From: Thermoanaerobaculia bacterium
GTDB lineage: Bacteria > Acidobacteriota > Thermoanaerobaculia > UBA5066
Length of the DNA stretch: 64,000 nt
Reading direction: 5' to 3'
Assembly: GCA_022071945.1 (NCBI GenBank)
Contig: JAJVIN010000001.1
Span: 62,001-126,000 of the forward strand
Both the position numbers and the translations under genes were made by a program. A model generated the notes under the pieces. The model saw nothing but the letters and a program-made list of their open reading frames with translations, ran no database searches and had not been told where the DNA came from. Shown one piece after another: positions 1 through 8,431 of the stretch. Numbering within the stretch: the stretch's first letter is position 1; every line of letters begins with the position of its first letter.

Positions 1-1456
1 GGATCCGAAAGGCTCCCGCCGACATCGGGTCGAAGCGCCGGACGGCGGATGCCGGCGTCCCGTCGGCCGCCGGCAGGGCGCCGAAGCAGGCGGCAGCCGA
101 TCTGAAAAGGTGTTCGTCTGGAGGCGGGATAGGCGGCACCGATACCCGCTCGAGAAAGGCCGTGTCGGTCTCGCAAGCGATGAACTCGGGGGTCTCGAGA
201 ACTCGCCTGAGAAATGACAGATTCGTCTTCACGCCCAGGATGACGGTCTCGTCCAGAGCAGCCACGAGACGCCGCCGGGCTTCTTCCCGGCTCCGGCCCC
301 GGGCGATCAGCTTCGCCAGCATCGGGTCGTAGTGAACCGAGACGTCCGAACCCTCGCGAATCCCCGAGTCCATCCTGATCCCGGGCCCGGCCGGCTCGAT
401 GTACCGGAGAACCTTGCCCGTCTGAGGGAGGTATCCGGCCTCGGAATCTTCCGCGTAGACACGGGCCTCGATGGCGTGTGAGCGGGGGGCATCCGGCAGG
501 TCGAGCGGGAGCGGGTCCCCGAAAGCCACCGCGAGCTGCAGATCGACGAGGTCGACGCCGAAGGCCTCCTCGGTGACGGGATGCTCGACCTGCAGGCGGG
601 TGTTCATCTCGAGGAAGTAGAACTCGCCATCCGGGGCCAGGAGGAACTCCACCGTGCCCGCGTTGATGTAGCCCACGGCCTTCGCGGCGGCGACGGCGGC
701 CTCGCCGAGTTTTTGCCGGAGCTGTGGCGTGACGGCGGGCGAGGGGCTCTCCTCGATGACCTTCTGGTGGCGTCTCTGGATGGAGCAGTCCCTCTCGCCG
801 AGAGAGACCACCCGTCCGAAAGAGTCACCGAAGACCTGGATCTCCACGTGGCGGGGACGCTCGATGTACCTCTCGAGGTAGAGAGTCGGGTCGCCGAAGG
901 CCGCCTGTGCCTCGCGCCGGCAGGAGGCGATGGCCGCGTCGAGAGCGTCATGCGACCTCACGACTCGCATTCCCTTCCCGCCGCCGCCGGCGGACGCCTT
1001 GACGACGCACGGCAGACCGACCCGGAGCCTCTCCGAGGCGTCTTCGAGGGAGTGGGTGCCGGGCACGACCGGAACGCCGGCGGCGATCATCCGCCTGCGG
1101 GACTCGATCTTCAGTCCCATGGCCTCGATGGCCGAGGGCGGCGGACCGATCCAGATGAGCCCGGCGTCGAGGACGGCGCGGGCAAACGACGCGTTCTCGG
1201 AGAGAAACCCGAAGCCGGGATGGATGGCCGAAGCGTGAGATGCGCGGGCCACCTCGAGGATCTTCTCCGCACAGAGGTACGAATCTCTGGCCGGAGGGGG
1301 TCCGATCTCGTAGGCCTCGCCGGCGAATTCCACGTGACGGGCCAAGGCATCGGCCTCGGAGTACACGGCGACCGTCTCCAGACCCCTGACGCGGCAAGCG
1401 CGCATGACGCGCAGCGCGATCTCTCCCCTGTTGGCGATCAGCACCTTCGGGGGCAT
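1..1456 (-). CDS. Acyl-CoA carboxylase biotin carboxylase subunit (methylcrotonyl-CoA carboxylase alpha), partial
   Basis: This is the ATP-dependent biotin carboxylase half of an acyl-CoA carboxylase; by context the substrate is 3-methylcrotonyl-CoA. Translation from ATG at 1456 gives MPPKVLIANRGEIALRV, the glycine-rich ATP-grasp loop KASAGGGGKGMRVV, and EMNTRLQVEHPVTE, which holds the metal-binding Glu/Asn and the catalytic Arg region. About 485 residues lie in the window, covering the biotin carboxylase N-terminal, ATP-grasp and C-terminal domains. The linker and the biotinyl-lysine domain are beyond the left edge. The start ATG overlaps the hydratase stop as ATGA, so it is the last visible gene of the operon. 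The family is certain; the methylcrotonyl assignment rests on mccB and the methylglutaconyl-CoA hydratase next door. Confidence 0.93.
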   Translation of the reverse strand, partial: MPPKVLIANRGEIALRVMRACRVRGLETVAVYSEADALARHVEFAGEAYEIGPPPARDSYLCAEKILEVARASHASAIHPGFGFLSENASFARAVLDAGLIWIGPPPSAIEAMGLKIESRRRMIAAGVPVVPGTHSLEDASERLRVGLPCVVKASAGGGGKGMRVVRSHDALDAAIASCRREAQAAFGDPTLYLERYIERPRHVEIQVFGDSFGRVVSLGERDCSIQRRHQKVIEESPSPAVTPQLRQKLGEAAVAAAKAVGYINAGTVEFLLAPDGEFYFLEMNTRLQVEHPVTEEAFGVDLVDLQLAVAFGDPLPLDLPDAPRSHAIEARVYAEDSEAGYLPQTGKVLRYIEPAGPGIRMDSGIREGSDVSVHYDPMLAKLIARGRSREEARRRLVAALDETVILGVKTNLSFLRRVLETPEFIACETDTAFLERVSVPPIPPPDEHLFRSAAACFGALPAADGTPASAVRRFDPMSAGAFRI

Positions 1457-2259
1457 CAGGCGATCTCCTCGGACCAGCGCGCCGGGCGCTTCTCGAGAAA
1501 CGCCTTCATTCCTTCTTGCCCTTCCGCGCTCGTTCGCTGGCGCGCGATGAGCTCGACGGTCTTCGGCTGGATCGTTGAGAACGGCTCGGAAGCCGCTGAC
1601 TTCGCCAGCCCCTTGGACTCGGCCAGGGCGACCGGTCCTCCCAGGCACAGGCTGTCCGCCAGCCGAGCGACCTCGGCCGGCAGGCTGGCCTCCGAAAAGA
1701 CACCGTGAACGAGCCCGGCGCGAAGGGCCTCGGGCGCTCCGAATCGCTCGCCGGACAGGAACCAGTGGCGGGCATTGCTCTCGCCGATCTTCCGGACGAC
1801 ATACGGGCTGATGACGGACGGAATCAAGCCGAGTCGCACTTCCGTCGTTCCGAAGAGCGCCGTCTCGGAGGCGTAGACGACATCGCACACAGCCGCCAGA
1901 CCCGTCCCTCCTCCGAGAGCCGCGCCATGGACCTGCCCGATGACGGGCTTTTCGCACGAGTCGATCGTCTGGAAGAGCCCGGCGAGAGCCTCGGCATCCT
2001 TCCGGTTCTCTTCATACCCGAAAGACACCATCCGGCTCATCCAGTTGAGGTCCGCCCCGGCGCAGAACGCCTTCCCCGCGCCCCGCAGAACCACGACGCG
2101 GGTGGAGGCTTCCAGGACGGCCGCCTGAAAGACCTCCGTCAACTCGCGGATCAGGACCTCGTTGAACGCGTTTCGGACGGCGGGGCGGTTGAGAATCACG
2201 TGGAGGACCCGGCCGCCCGAGGCTCGGTCGAGAACGAGGGTTTCGAGAGACCCCGTCAT
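1456..2259 (-). CDS. Methylglutaconyl-CoA hydratase (AUH/GnyH-type enoyl-CoA hydratase)
   Basis: A crotonase-fold enzyme of 267 residues that likely hydrates 3-methylglutaconyl-CoA to HMG-CoA in leucine breakdown. It shows the oxyanion-hole segments FCAGADLNWM and GAALGGGTGLAAVCD, and the segment FGTTEVRLGLIPSVISPYVV with its catalytic Glu. LGLIPSVISPYV is typical of the AUH/GnyH branch. The ATG at 2259 overlaps the stop of the upstream LEA-domain gene (ATGA), and its own stop overlaps the start of the biotin carboxylase. In-frame open sequence continues upstream of 2259, but that extension has crotonase-unlike low-complexity sequence lying antisense within the LEA gene region, so it was not used. 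Family highly certain, substrate by context. Confidence 0.92.
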   Translation of the reverse strand: MTGSLETLVLDRASGGRVLHVILNRPAVRNAFNEVLIRELTEVFQAAVLEASTRVVVLRGAGKAFCAGADLNWMSRMVSFGYEENRKDAEALAGLFQTIDSCEKPVIGQVHGAALGGGTGLAAVCDVVYASETALFGTTEVRLGLIPSVISPYVVRKIGESNARHWFLSGERFGAPEALRAGLVHGVFSEASLPAEVARLADSLCLGGPVALAESKGLAKSAASEPFSTIQPKTVELIARQRTSAEGQEGMKAFLEKRPARWSEEIA

Positions 2260-3110
2260 GGCAGGAGTTGAACCGTCCCGGCTGAGTTGAAAGAGAGCGG
2301 GACGTCTTCTCCGCCGGATCTGAGGAGGAGCGAGCCGGCGAGCCGGCCCTCGACCGTCCCCTTGTTCCGGACGGTGACGCCCAGGGCCGAGACGAGGTCG
2401 CTGTTCTGGACCGTGATCGGGATCGTCACGGTGTTCTCCCGGAGCTTGTGGAGGCGGACCCCTGTCCGCGTTCCCTCCGCGAGCTTCTTGTCCCCGACGA
2501 CGAGCTGATAGCGGAACTCGCGAACGTTCACGTCGAACGAGAGGGGGTTGAAGAGGACGACTCGCGCCTCGCCCTTGACCTCCTTCAATCCGAGACCCGA
2601 GAGGCTCGCCCCGTCGAACCGGAAGAAGGCCGGGATGTTGTTCGTCGGGATCTCGACCTTCGGCGAACCGATGGCCAGAGTCGCCCCAGCGGAGACGTTG
2701 ACCTTCGAATCCTCGTCCCCGATGAGCACGCCCTGGATCACGGCCTCGAAGGGGCGGGCCCCGGCCTTGGGCAGAATCTCGGCGGGCAAGAGCGCGAGCT
2801 CGACGTTCAGCATGAAGACCGCCTCGAACGCGCGCCCTTTCGGTTGGATGGCGACGGAGACGGGGTTCTTGACGGGGACGGCGACGCCGGAGACCCTCAC
2901 GGCGCCGGTGAAGGTCTGTTTCCAGCCGCGGGCGACCTTCGGGAGAGAAGCTCGAACCCACAGGGAGGCGGTTTCGCGCGAGATCGTCGAGAACTCGATC
3001 TTCTCGATCGCCCCGAAGTCCTTGTCCTGCGGGCGGGCATCGGCCCCGCTCCAGATGAGGACTCCCAGGAGAAAGGCGGCCAGAAGCCGCGAGGTGACAC
3101 CTTTTTTCAT
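2256..3110 (-). CDS. LEA type 2 (WHy-domain) family exported protein
   Basis: A 284-residue protein with an N-terminal signal-like hydrophobic segment (residues 7-25, ending near ADARP), so it is likely exported. The segment around residues 175-235, with NPLSFDVNVREFRYQLVVG, a short turn and then VTIPITVQ, looks like the WHy/LEA14 beta-sandwich. An earlier segment (residues 40-160) may be a second such domain. LEA14/WHy proteins are linked to desiccation or membrane stress, but their bacterial role is poorly defined. The gene sits inside the leucine-degradation operon: it starts 8 nt after the mccB stop and overlaps the next gene by 4 nt. That suggests co-expression but gives no clear catalytic role. 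Confidence 0.8.
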   Translation of the reverse strand: MKKGVTSRLLAAFLLGVLIWSGADARPQDKDFGAIEKIEFSTISRETASLWVRASLPKVARGWKQTFTGAVRVSGVAVPVKNPVSVAIQPKGRAFEAVFMLNVELALLPAEILPKAGARPFEAVIQGVLIGDEDSKVNVSAGATLAIGSPKVEIPTNNIPAFFRFDGASLSGLGLKEVKGEARVVLFNPLSFDVNVREFRYQLVVGDKKLAEGTRTGVRLHKLRENTVTIPITVQNSDLVSALGVTVRNKGTVEGRLAGSLLLRSGGEDVPLSFNSAGTVQLLP

Positions 3111-3118
3111 GCTTTGAC

Positions 3119-4732
3119 CTACATCCGAAAGACGCCGAAGCGTGTGGGGACCTCGGGAGAGTTCTGGACGATTGAAAGCGCCAGCCCGAGGACGGTGCGG
3201 GTCTCGCCGGGATCGAGGATCCCGTCGTCCCAGAGACGGGCGGAGGCGTAGTAGGGGCTCCCCTCTCGCTCGTACTTCTCGAGCGTGGGCCGGCGGAACG
3301 CCTCGCGCTCCTCGGCCGTCATCCGGGGCAGTCCTTCCCGTTCCCTCTGGTCGTCCTTGACGGTGGCGAGGACGTCGGCGGCCTGCTCACCGCCCATCAC
3401 CGAGATACGGGAGTTCGGCCAGGTCCAGAGGAACCGCGGCTGGTAGGCCCTTCCGCACATGCCGTAGTTGCCGGCGCCGAAGGAGCCGCCGATCAAGAGC
3501 GTCAGCTTGGGGACGGCGGCGTTGGCCACGGCGTGCACCATCTTCGCTCCGTCCTTGGCGATTCCGCCGTGCTCGTAGGCGCGTCCCACCATGAATCCGG
3601 TGATGTTCTGCAGGAACAGGAGGGGAATCCCCCGCTGAGAGGCCATCTCGATGAAGTGGGTGGCTTTCAGGGCGGACTCGGAGAACAGGACGCCGTTGTT
3701 GGCGAGGATGGCGACGGGGTAACCCTGGATGCGCCCGAAGCCCGTGACGAGGGTGTTGCCGTAGCGCGGCTTGAACTCGTGAAGCCGCGAACCGTCCAGA
3801 ATGCGGGCCAAGATCTCCCTGACGTCGTAGGGACGGCGAAGGTCGCGCGGCAGGACTCCGTAGATCTCTTCCGAGGGGTAAAGGGGATCCTCCGGCGCGC
3901 GCAGGTCTCCGCGAGACGGCTTCGTGCGGTTGAGATGCTGAACGATGTCACGAAGGATCTCGAGAGCGTGAGCATCGTCCTCGGCGAGGTGGTCTGCGAC
4001 ACCGGAGATCCGCGTGTGGACGTCTCCGCCTCCGAGCTCCTCGGGCGTGACGTCCTCGCCCGTCGCAGCCTTCACGAGCGGGGGTCCGGCGAGGAAGATC
4101 GTTCCCTGGTTCTTGACGATCACGGTCTCGTCGGACATCGCCGGGACGTAGGCTCCGCCGGCGGTGCACGAGCCGAGAACGGCGGCGATCTGCGGGATGC
4201 CGGCGGCGCTCATCCGCGCCTGGTTGTAGAAGATGCGGCCGAAGTGCTCGCGATCGGGGAAGACCTCTGCCTGCAGGGGCAAGAAGGCGCCTCCCGAATC
4301 GACGAGATAGATGCACGGCAGGTTGTTCTCCAGGGCGACTTCTTGCGCGCGCAGGTGCTTTTTGACGGTGATCGGGAAGTAGGTTCCCCCCTTGACGGTC
4401 GGGTCGTTGGCCACGATCAGGACATCGGAGCCACTGACTCGGCCGACGCCCGTCACGAGGCCGGCCGCCGGCGCGGCCCCGTCATAGATATCGTGGGCGG
4501 CGAAGGGGGCGAGCTCGAGAAACGCGCTGCCGGGGTCGAGAAGGCTCTCAATCCGCTCTCTGACATTGAGCTTGCCGAGCTCGCGCAGACGCGCCTGGGC
4601 CTTGGGGCCTCCCCCCTGCCGGATGCGGTCCATCTCGGCCCTGAGTCGCGCGGCGAGAGAGCGGTGATGGGCGGAGTTCTCCTGAAAGTCGACGGACGAA
4701 GGGTCGATGCGGGTCGTCAGGATTTCAGACAC
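3119..4732 (-). CDS. mccB: Methylcrotonoyl-CoA carboxylase beta (carboxyltransferase) subunit
   Basis: The carboxyltransferase subunit that moves CO2 from biotin to 3-methylcrotonyl-CoA. Its 537 residues match the usual MccB length of about 535. Diagnostic segments are [73 protein letters not shown] and, in the C half, [16 protein letters not shown] followed by [18 protein letters not shown]. Pairing with a biotin carboxylase and an AUH-type hydratase favours methylcrotonyl-CoA over propionyl-CoA. The start is GTG at 4732. A TAGAAT hexamer ends 8 nt upstream (4741-4746) and overlaps the stop codon of the preceding gene, so it could be an internal promoter or chance. Confidence 0.95.
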   Translation of the reverse strand: MSEILTTRIDPSSVDFQENSAHHRSLAARLRAEMDRIRQGGGPKAQARLRELGKLNVRERIESLLDPGSAFLELAPFAAHDIYDGAAPAAGLVTGVGRVSGSDVLIVANDPTVKGGTYFPITVKKHLRAQEVALENNLPCIYLVDSGGAFLPLQAEVFPDREHFGRIFYNQARMSAAGIPQIAAVLGSCTAGGAYVPAMSDETVIVKNQGTIFLAGPPLVKAATGEDVTPEELGGGDVHTRISGVADHLAEDDAHALEILRDIVQHLNRTKPSRGDLRAPEDPLYPSEEIYGVLPRDLRRPYDVREILARILDGSRLHEFKPRYGNTLVTGFGRIQGYPVAILANNGVLFSESALKATHFIEMASQRGIPLLFLQNITGFMVGRAYEHGGIAKDGAKMVHAVANAAVPKLTLLIGGSFGAGNYGMCGRAYQPRFLWTWPNSRISVMGGEQAADVLATVKDDQREREGLPRMTAEEREAFRRPTLEKYEREGSPYYASARLWDDGILDPGETRTVLGLALSIVQNSPEVPTRFGVFRM

Positions 4733-4743
4733 CGCGCGGGATT

Positions 4744-5454
4744 CTACCGGGAGGACTCCAGGAAGAGCCTCTCGTATTCCTCGAGTGCGAGCGCCTGTTC
4801 GCGGGAAAGACCTTCACAGGCTCGAGAGAGGGCCTTGATCTCCCTCAGAATGTCCCCCTCCTCGCCGCACCACTTCGCGACGAAGGGCTCGAGCTCGGAG
4901 CGTTCGTTGACGAGGATGTCCGCCAGGCCGTTTGCGGCGGCGCGGTCCGCGTCGAGCTCCTCGGCCAGGGCAAAGAGGCGCCGCAGGCCGGCTTCCCCCA
5001 GGCGCCGTCTCACCCGGTACGTTCCTCCCCAGCCCGTGACGATGCCCCTCACGACGCCGGGGTGCCCGAAGCGTGCCCGGGGAGTCGCGGCGATGATGTC
5101 GGCGCAGAGAACGAGATCGAGAGCGCCTCCGAAGCAGGCTCCATCGACGAACGCGACGGTCGTGAGGGGGAGCGATTCCCACAGGGAGAACGCTCGCCGG
5201 GCACGCTCCGCGAACGCTCCCGCTGTTTCGGGGTCCAGGCGCGAGACCTCCTCGAGAGAGGCGCCCGCGGCAAAGAGCCCCGGGCGAGCGCCCTCGAGGA
5301 CGGCGACCCTGAGGGTCTTCGGATCAACGTCTGCGAGCGCGTGAGCCAGGTCGCCCAGGGCCTTGTGATCGAGGACTCCCCGGCGGTCGGCCGGGACGAA
5401 CTTCAGGGTCAGAGAACCCGGGGACCCGGGGAGCGTCACGAACCGGGACGACAT
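4744..5454 (-). CDS. Atypical enoyl-CoA hydratase/isomerase family protein
   Basis: A 236-residue crotonase-fold protein. The first oxyanion-hole segment is visible ([12 protein letters not shown]), as is the second ([18 protein letters not shown]). The two catalytic acidic positions of classical hydratases are altered. The usual GGGxEL glutamate position reads GGALDL (Asp), and the usual FGxPE position reads FGHPGVV (Gly). It may therefore be an isomerase, a hydrolase or a lyase of the superfamily, or inactive. It is the second gene of the operon, between the B12-binding protein and mccB, with 24 nt and 11 nt spacing. Start ATG at 5454. Precise reaction unknown. Confidence 0.82.
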   Translation of the reverse strand: MSSRFVTLPGSPGSLTLKFVPADRRGVLDHKALGDLAHALADVDPKTLRVAVLEGARPGLFAAGASLEEVSRLDPETAGAFAERARRAFSLWESLPLTTVAFVDGACFGGALDLVLCADIIAATPRARFGHPGVVRGIVTGWGGTYRVRRRLGEAGLRRLFALAEELDADRAAANGLADILVNERSELEPFVAKWCGEEGDILREIKALSRACEGLSREQALALEEYERLFLESSR

Positions 5455-5477
5455 CGCGCTCGCCGCCCGGCAAAAGC

Positions 5478-5915
5478 TCAGGCTTGCGCCGGAGCCGGCG
5501 CGCCAGCCGTAGTTGGCGCGCTTCCGCAGATCCGGCGGATCTCCGAGACCGTGTCGGTCGTGGAGGTCCCGGGAAGGAACACGGCCTTCACACCCTGCTG
5601 CCTGAGGCCGTCAATGTCCTTTTCCGGGATGATGCCGCCCACGACGACGGCGATCTCCTCGCCGCCCCGTTCCTTCAGCGACCGGATGACTTCGGGGACC
5701 AGCACATTGTGGGCGCCGGAGAGGATCGAGAGCCCGACGACGTCGACATCTTCCTGGACGGCGGCCGCGGCAATCTGCTCGGGAGTCTGCCGCAGGCCCG
5801 TGTAAATCACTTCCATTCCCGCATCGCGCAGGGCCCGCGCGACGACCTTGGCACCGCGGTCGTGTCCGTCGAGGCCGGGCTTGGCGATCAAGACTCTGAT
5901 CGGTTTCTCGCTCAT
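5478..5915 (-). CDS. Cobalamin-binding subunit of acyl-CoA mutase (methylmalonyl-CoA mutase C-terminal type)
   Basis: A stand-alone B12-binding domain of 145 residues. It has the DxHxxG base-off motif in [15 protein letters not shown], with the histidine that would ligate cobalt. This is followed by GLSILSGAH and [11 protein letters not shown], which match the remaining nucleotide-tail-binding motifs. Such small subunits partner with a separate large mutase subunit (methylmalonyl-, isobutyryl- or ethylmalonyl-CoA mutase families). No large subunit lies in the window. It is the first gene of the leucine-degradation operon. A TAGAAT box at 5923-5928 ends 7 nt before the ATG. Its C-terminal tail, APTTAGAP, is encoded by a copy of a short repeat also present in the next gene. 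Confidence 0.9.
   Translation of the reverse strand: MSEKPIRVLIAKPGLDGHDRGAKVVARALRDAGMEVIYTGLRQTPEQIAAAAVQEDVDVVGLSILSGAHNVLVPEVIRSLKERGGEEIAVVVGGIIPEKDIDGLRQQGVKAVFLPGTSTTDTVSEIRRICGSAPTTAGAPAPAQA
5497..5521. repeat. Dispersed GC-rich repeat, single copy in mutase gene tail
   Basis: This 25-nt stretch matches 24 of 25 positions of the reverse complement of 7416-7440. The core unit is GGCGCGCCAACCACGGCT, with one base changed here. It is read in the same codon phase in both genes and gives APTTAGAP. It lies at the low-complexity C-terminus of the B12-binding protein, after the folded domain. Confidence 0.7.
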
Positions 5916-5922
5916 TAATGGG

Positions 5923-5928
5923 ATTCTA
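5923..5928 (-). promoter_or_regulatory. -10 box TAGAAT for the leucine-degradation operon
   Basis: On the minus strand TAGAAT is followed by 7 nt (CCCATTA) and then the ATG at 5915. Transcription would begin at or next to the start codon. No convincing -35 box or Shine-Dalgarno site is present, which fits a leaderless mRNA. Confidence 0.5.
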
Positions 5929-5972
5929 GCGCCCCGCCGTCAGAGGTCTCACTCCTGACGCCCAAAGTCCGT

Positions 5973-5978
5973 TAGAGT
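5973..5978 (+). promoter_or_regulatory. -10 box TAGAGT for the MshEN-domain gene
   Basis: TAGAGT ends 8 nt before the GTG at 5987. No -35 match and no Shine-Dalgarno site were found. It is divergent from the TAGAAT box at 5923-5928. Confidence 0.4.
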
Positions 5979-5986
5979 TACGAATC

Positions 5987-8077
5987 GTGATGAAGCAGCG
6001 CTTGGGGGACATCTTGGTGGGAGCCCGTGCCCTGTCGGCAGAAATGCGAGACAAGGCCGTGGCCTACCGCGCCAAGCACAAGGTTCGAATCGGAACGGCG
6101 CTTTTGGAACTCGGCATGGTCGCGGAAGAGATCTTGCTCCGGGCGCTTTCGGTTCAGAGTCAGACGCCGCCTGCCCGGGCGACGGACCTCCTGAATATCC
6201 GGCCAGACGTCATAAGGCTCATCCCGCCAAAGCTCGCCGCCAAGTTCTGCGTGATCCCGTTCCGGCGGTCCGGACGGAGCCTCGCCGTCGCGATGCGTGA
6301 CCCGAAGGACCTTCCCGCCGTCGACGAGATCGCCTTCTTGACCGGACTCTCGATCGTTCCGCACGTCGCCCTCGAAGCCAGGATCCTCGCGAGCCTCGAG
6401 CGGTACTACAACATCCCGCTCGATGCCCGGTTCCGCGTGCTTCTCGAGAAGCTCGACCGGCCGGAACCTCAGGCTCCCCAGGCCCCGGCCCCTCAGGCCC
6501 CGGCGGTTCCAACCGCCAGCTACGGGGCCCCTCCACAGGCGAACCGGCCCACCGTGCCGTCGCTTCCCCGGATGGAGACGACGGGATCGATTCCTCGCCC
6601 TTACGCGCCCGCGCCCGTGCCGCCCCCTCGGCCCCTGGCCGCCCCGCCGGTGCAAACCGGGCCCATTCCGCCCATTCCGCCTCAAGCTCCGGCCGGACCC
6701 ACTCCTCAGGCCGGCTACTACGACCCGAGGATCGCGCAATCCTACGGAACTCCCTACAGGACTCCGGGAGCTCCGGCCCCATATCCGGCCGCGCCGCCCG
6801 CGCCCGCACCCGTGCCGCAGGCGCCGATGCCGCAGATCTACCGCCCCCAGCAGGCACCGGCTCCCGTACCCCAGGCGTACTGGCAGCCCCCAGCCCCGGC
6901 AGCTCCCGGAGTGCAACCGCAGCGAAGCTCGACAGATCCATGGGGCGGCTCGACTAGGTCCCTCGACCCGGAGCTCCATACCGAGAACGATCTCCACATC
7001 GAGACGACCGAAGTGACGGGTGCTTCCGGGTCCTTCGAGAAGTTCCCTGCCGCTCCTCCGGCTCGAGCAGCCGCACTCCCGTTCCCGCCGCCCCCGGAGG
7101 AGGAGCGAGGAGCCCCCCAGGCCTTGGCTCCGCAGCCTCCTCCCGTCGTTGTGGCCCCCCCTGCCCCCGTGGCGGCAGCCGTTCCGATGCCCGTCCCGGT
7201 CCCGGTCCAGGTCCAAGTGCCGGTCCAGGCACCAGCGCCGGAACCACCGGCTCCGGAACCGCCAGCGCGCGAAGCCCCCGTCCTTGCGGCCGCCGTTCCG
7301 ATGCCCGAGCCGGTCTTCGAGGCTCCGCCTCCTCCGGCCCTCGTCATCGCCGAAGCACCAGCGCCCCAGCTCGCCGCCGCGCCCCCGGCGCCCGTTGCCG
7401 CGCCAGCCACGGCTGGCGCGCCAACCACGGCTGGCGCGCCAACCACGGCTGGCGCGCCGGCCGCGCCGGCGGAGCCTCCCCGTGAGCAGGCTGAACCGGC
7501 GCCGGCCGCACCCGAAGCCGTCCAGCTCGAGGCGGTGGCCGCCCCGGCCATGCCTGCCGAGGAAGGGGCCGAGGAAGTCATCGAACCCGAGCCTCCTCCG
7601 ACTCTTGGGGACCTCGTCCAGCGGCTTTCGAGCGCCGAGTCGAGGGACGACATCGCGGAGGCCGTGCTCGCCTCGGCCGTCGAGAAGGTTCAGCGAGCCG
7701 CGCTCTTCATCGTCCAGGCCGACCAGGTGATCGGCTGGTCCGCGAGGCCGTCCCCGCCCGAGGGCTTCCGGTCCTTCTCGCTTCCCTTCAAGAGCCCCTC
7801 TGTCTTCGCGACGTTGAGGAATTCCGACGGCTTCTATTTCGGCCCCTGTCCCGACCTGCCCGCGAACAGGAAGATCCTGCAGGCCGTCGGAGCGGGCTTC
7901 CCCGCCGATGTCATCGTCCTGCCCGTCACGTTGAAGGGCAAGAGCGTCCTCTTCTTCGTGGGGGTCACGACGACGGGAGATGCGGCGCCGCTGATCGGGG
8001 ACCTCAGGCGCCTGTCGACCATGACGGCGACGGCTCTCGAGATCCTCCTCTTGAAGAACAGATTGCGGAACACCTGA
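5987..8077 (+). CDS. MshEN (GspE/PilB N-terminal) domain protein with long Pro/Ala linker and C-terminal GAF-like domain
   Basis: A 696-residue cytoplasmic protein. Residues 1-150 resemble the N-terminal domain of type II secretion/type IV pilus ATPases. Two LG-type segments, QRLGDILVGARALSAEMRD and VRIGTALLELGMVAEEIL, are spaced as in MshEN domains, some of which bind cyclic di-GMP. No ATPase domain follows. Residues 160-525 are almost all Pro, Ala, Val and Gln. Residues 535-696 form a globular domain (LVQRLSSAESRDDIAEAVL to the end) that looks GAF-like. A signalling or scaffold role in polar or motility systems is possible, but the function is not known. The GTG at 5987 is followed directly by an ATG. 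The linker contains the 18-bp repeat array. Confidence 0.8.
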   Translation: MMKQRLGDILVGARALSAEMRDKAVAYRAKHKVRIGTALLELGMVAEEILLRALSVQSQTPPARATDLLNIRPDVIRLIPPKLAAKFCVIPFRRSGRSLAVAMRDPKDLPAVDEIAFLTGLSIVPHVALEARILASLERYYNIPLDARFRVLLEKLDRPEPQAPQAPAPQAPAVPTASYGAPPQANRPTVPSLPRMETTGSIPRPYAPAPVPPPRPLAAPPVQTGPIPPIPPQAPAGPTPQAGYYDPRIAQSYGTPYRTPGAPAPYPAAPPAPAPVPQAPMPQIYRPQQAPAPVPQAYWQPPAPAAPGVQPQRSSTDPWGGSTRSLDPELHTENDLHIETTEVTGASGSFEKFPAAPPARAAALPFPPPPEEERGAPQALAPQPPPVVVAPPAPVAAAVPMPVPVPVQVQVPVQAPAPEPPAPEPPAREAPVLAAAVPMPEPVFEAPPPPALVIAEAPAPQLAAAPPAPVAAPATAGAPTTAGAPTTAGAPAAPAEPPREQAEPAPAAPEAVQLEAVAAPAMPAEEGAEEVIEPEPPPTLGDLVQRLSSAESRDDIAEAVLASAVEKVQRAALFIVQADQVIGWSARPSPPEGFRSFSLPFKSPSVFATLRNSDGFYFGPCPDLPANRKILQAVGAGFPADVIVLPVTLKGKSVLFFVGVTTTGDAAPLIGDLRRLSTMTATALEILLLKNRLRNT
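7397..7458. repeat. Short tandem array of an 18-bp GC-rich unit
   Basis: The unit GGCGCGCCAACCACGGCT occurs twice without error (7415-7432, 7433-7450). A degenerate copy precedes it (7397-7414) and a partial copy follows. Positions 7399-7420 form a palindrome with 10-bp arms around AC. It encodes repeated APTTAG hexapeptides in the Pro/Ala linker. A single 24/25 match lies 1.9 kb away in the mutase subunit gene. Confidence 0.8.
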
Positions 8078-8081
8078 GGAT

Positions 8082-8111
8082 TTGAACGCCACGGTTGCGG
8101 CCGAGTAGACT
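8082..8111 (+). promoter_or_regulatory. Promoter of the HU gene
   Basis: TTGAAC (8082-8087), an 18-nt spacer and TAGACT (8106-8111). The ATG at 8123 lies 11 nt after the -10 box, so the leader would be only a few nucleotides. It is one of the few promoters here with a recognisable -35 box. Confidence 0.55.
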
Positions 8112-8122
8112 CTGGAGAGCGC

Positions 8123-8431
8123 ATGATCAAGAACGACATCGTCAACCGCGTCGCGGATGGAATCGGACTCCCCAGGCCACAGGCAGTCGAGGCTGTCGAG
8201 ACGGTCATCGACTCCCTGAGGCAAGCCCTCGTGGACGGCAACCGGATCGAGCTCCGCGGATTCGGAGTCTTCGCCGTGAAGAACCGCAAGAGGGGGATCG
8301 GCCGGAATCCCAAGAAGCCGGGCCAGGAAGTCGAGATTCCCCCCGGTCTGACCGTCCGCTTCAAACCCGGCAAGGAACTCCGGGACCTCGTGACCGAGGA
8401 TGCCGAGGAGGCGGGACCTGGAAAGGCCTGA
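8123..8431 (+). CDS. HU/IHF-family nucleoid DNA-binding protein
   Basis: A 102-residue histone-like protein that bends DNA and helps organise the nucleoid. It opens with MIKNDIVNRVADGIGL, has the dimerisation helix, then IELRGFGVFAVKNRKRGIGRNP, which includes the conserved G-F-G-x-F and the Arg-rich beta arm with the intercalating Pro. It ends with VRFKPGKELRD and a short acidic tail. The length is slightly above the typical 90-95 residues. The gene overlaps the start of the protease gene by 32 nt. Confidence 0.95.
   Translation: MIKNDIVNRVADGIGLPRPQAVEAVETVIDSLRQALVDGNRIELRGFGVFAVKNRKRGIGRNPKKPGQEVEIPPGLTVRFKPGKELRDLVTEDAEEAGPGKA

Noticed and set aside
1-6. GGATCC at the window start as a cloning scar
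   Set aside because: The biotin carboxylase frame reads smoothly up to the edge, so the site can be a natural sequence; nothing else suggests a vector.
2260-2961. N-terminal extension of the methylglutaconyl-CoA hydratase frame
   Set aside because: It would overlap the LEA-domain gene completely; the family N-terminus begins at ATG 2259.
3533-5344. 603-codon plus-strand open frame across mccB and the crotonase-like gene
   Set aside because: Antisense shadow of mccB; the minus-strand protein has complete carboxyltransferase motifs.
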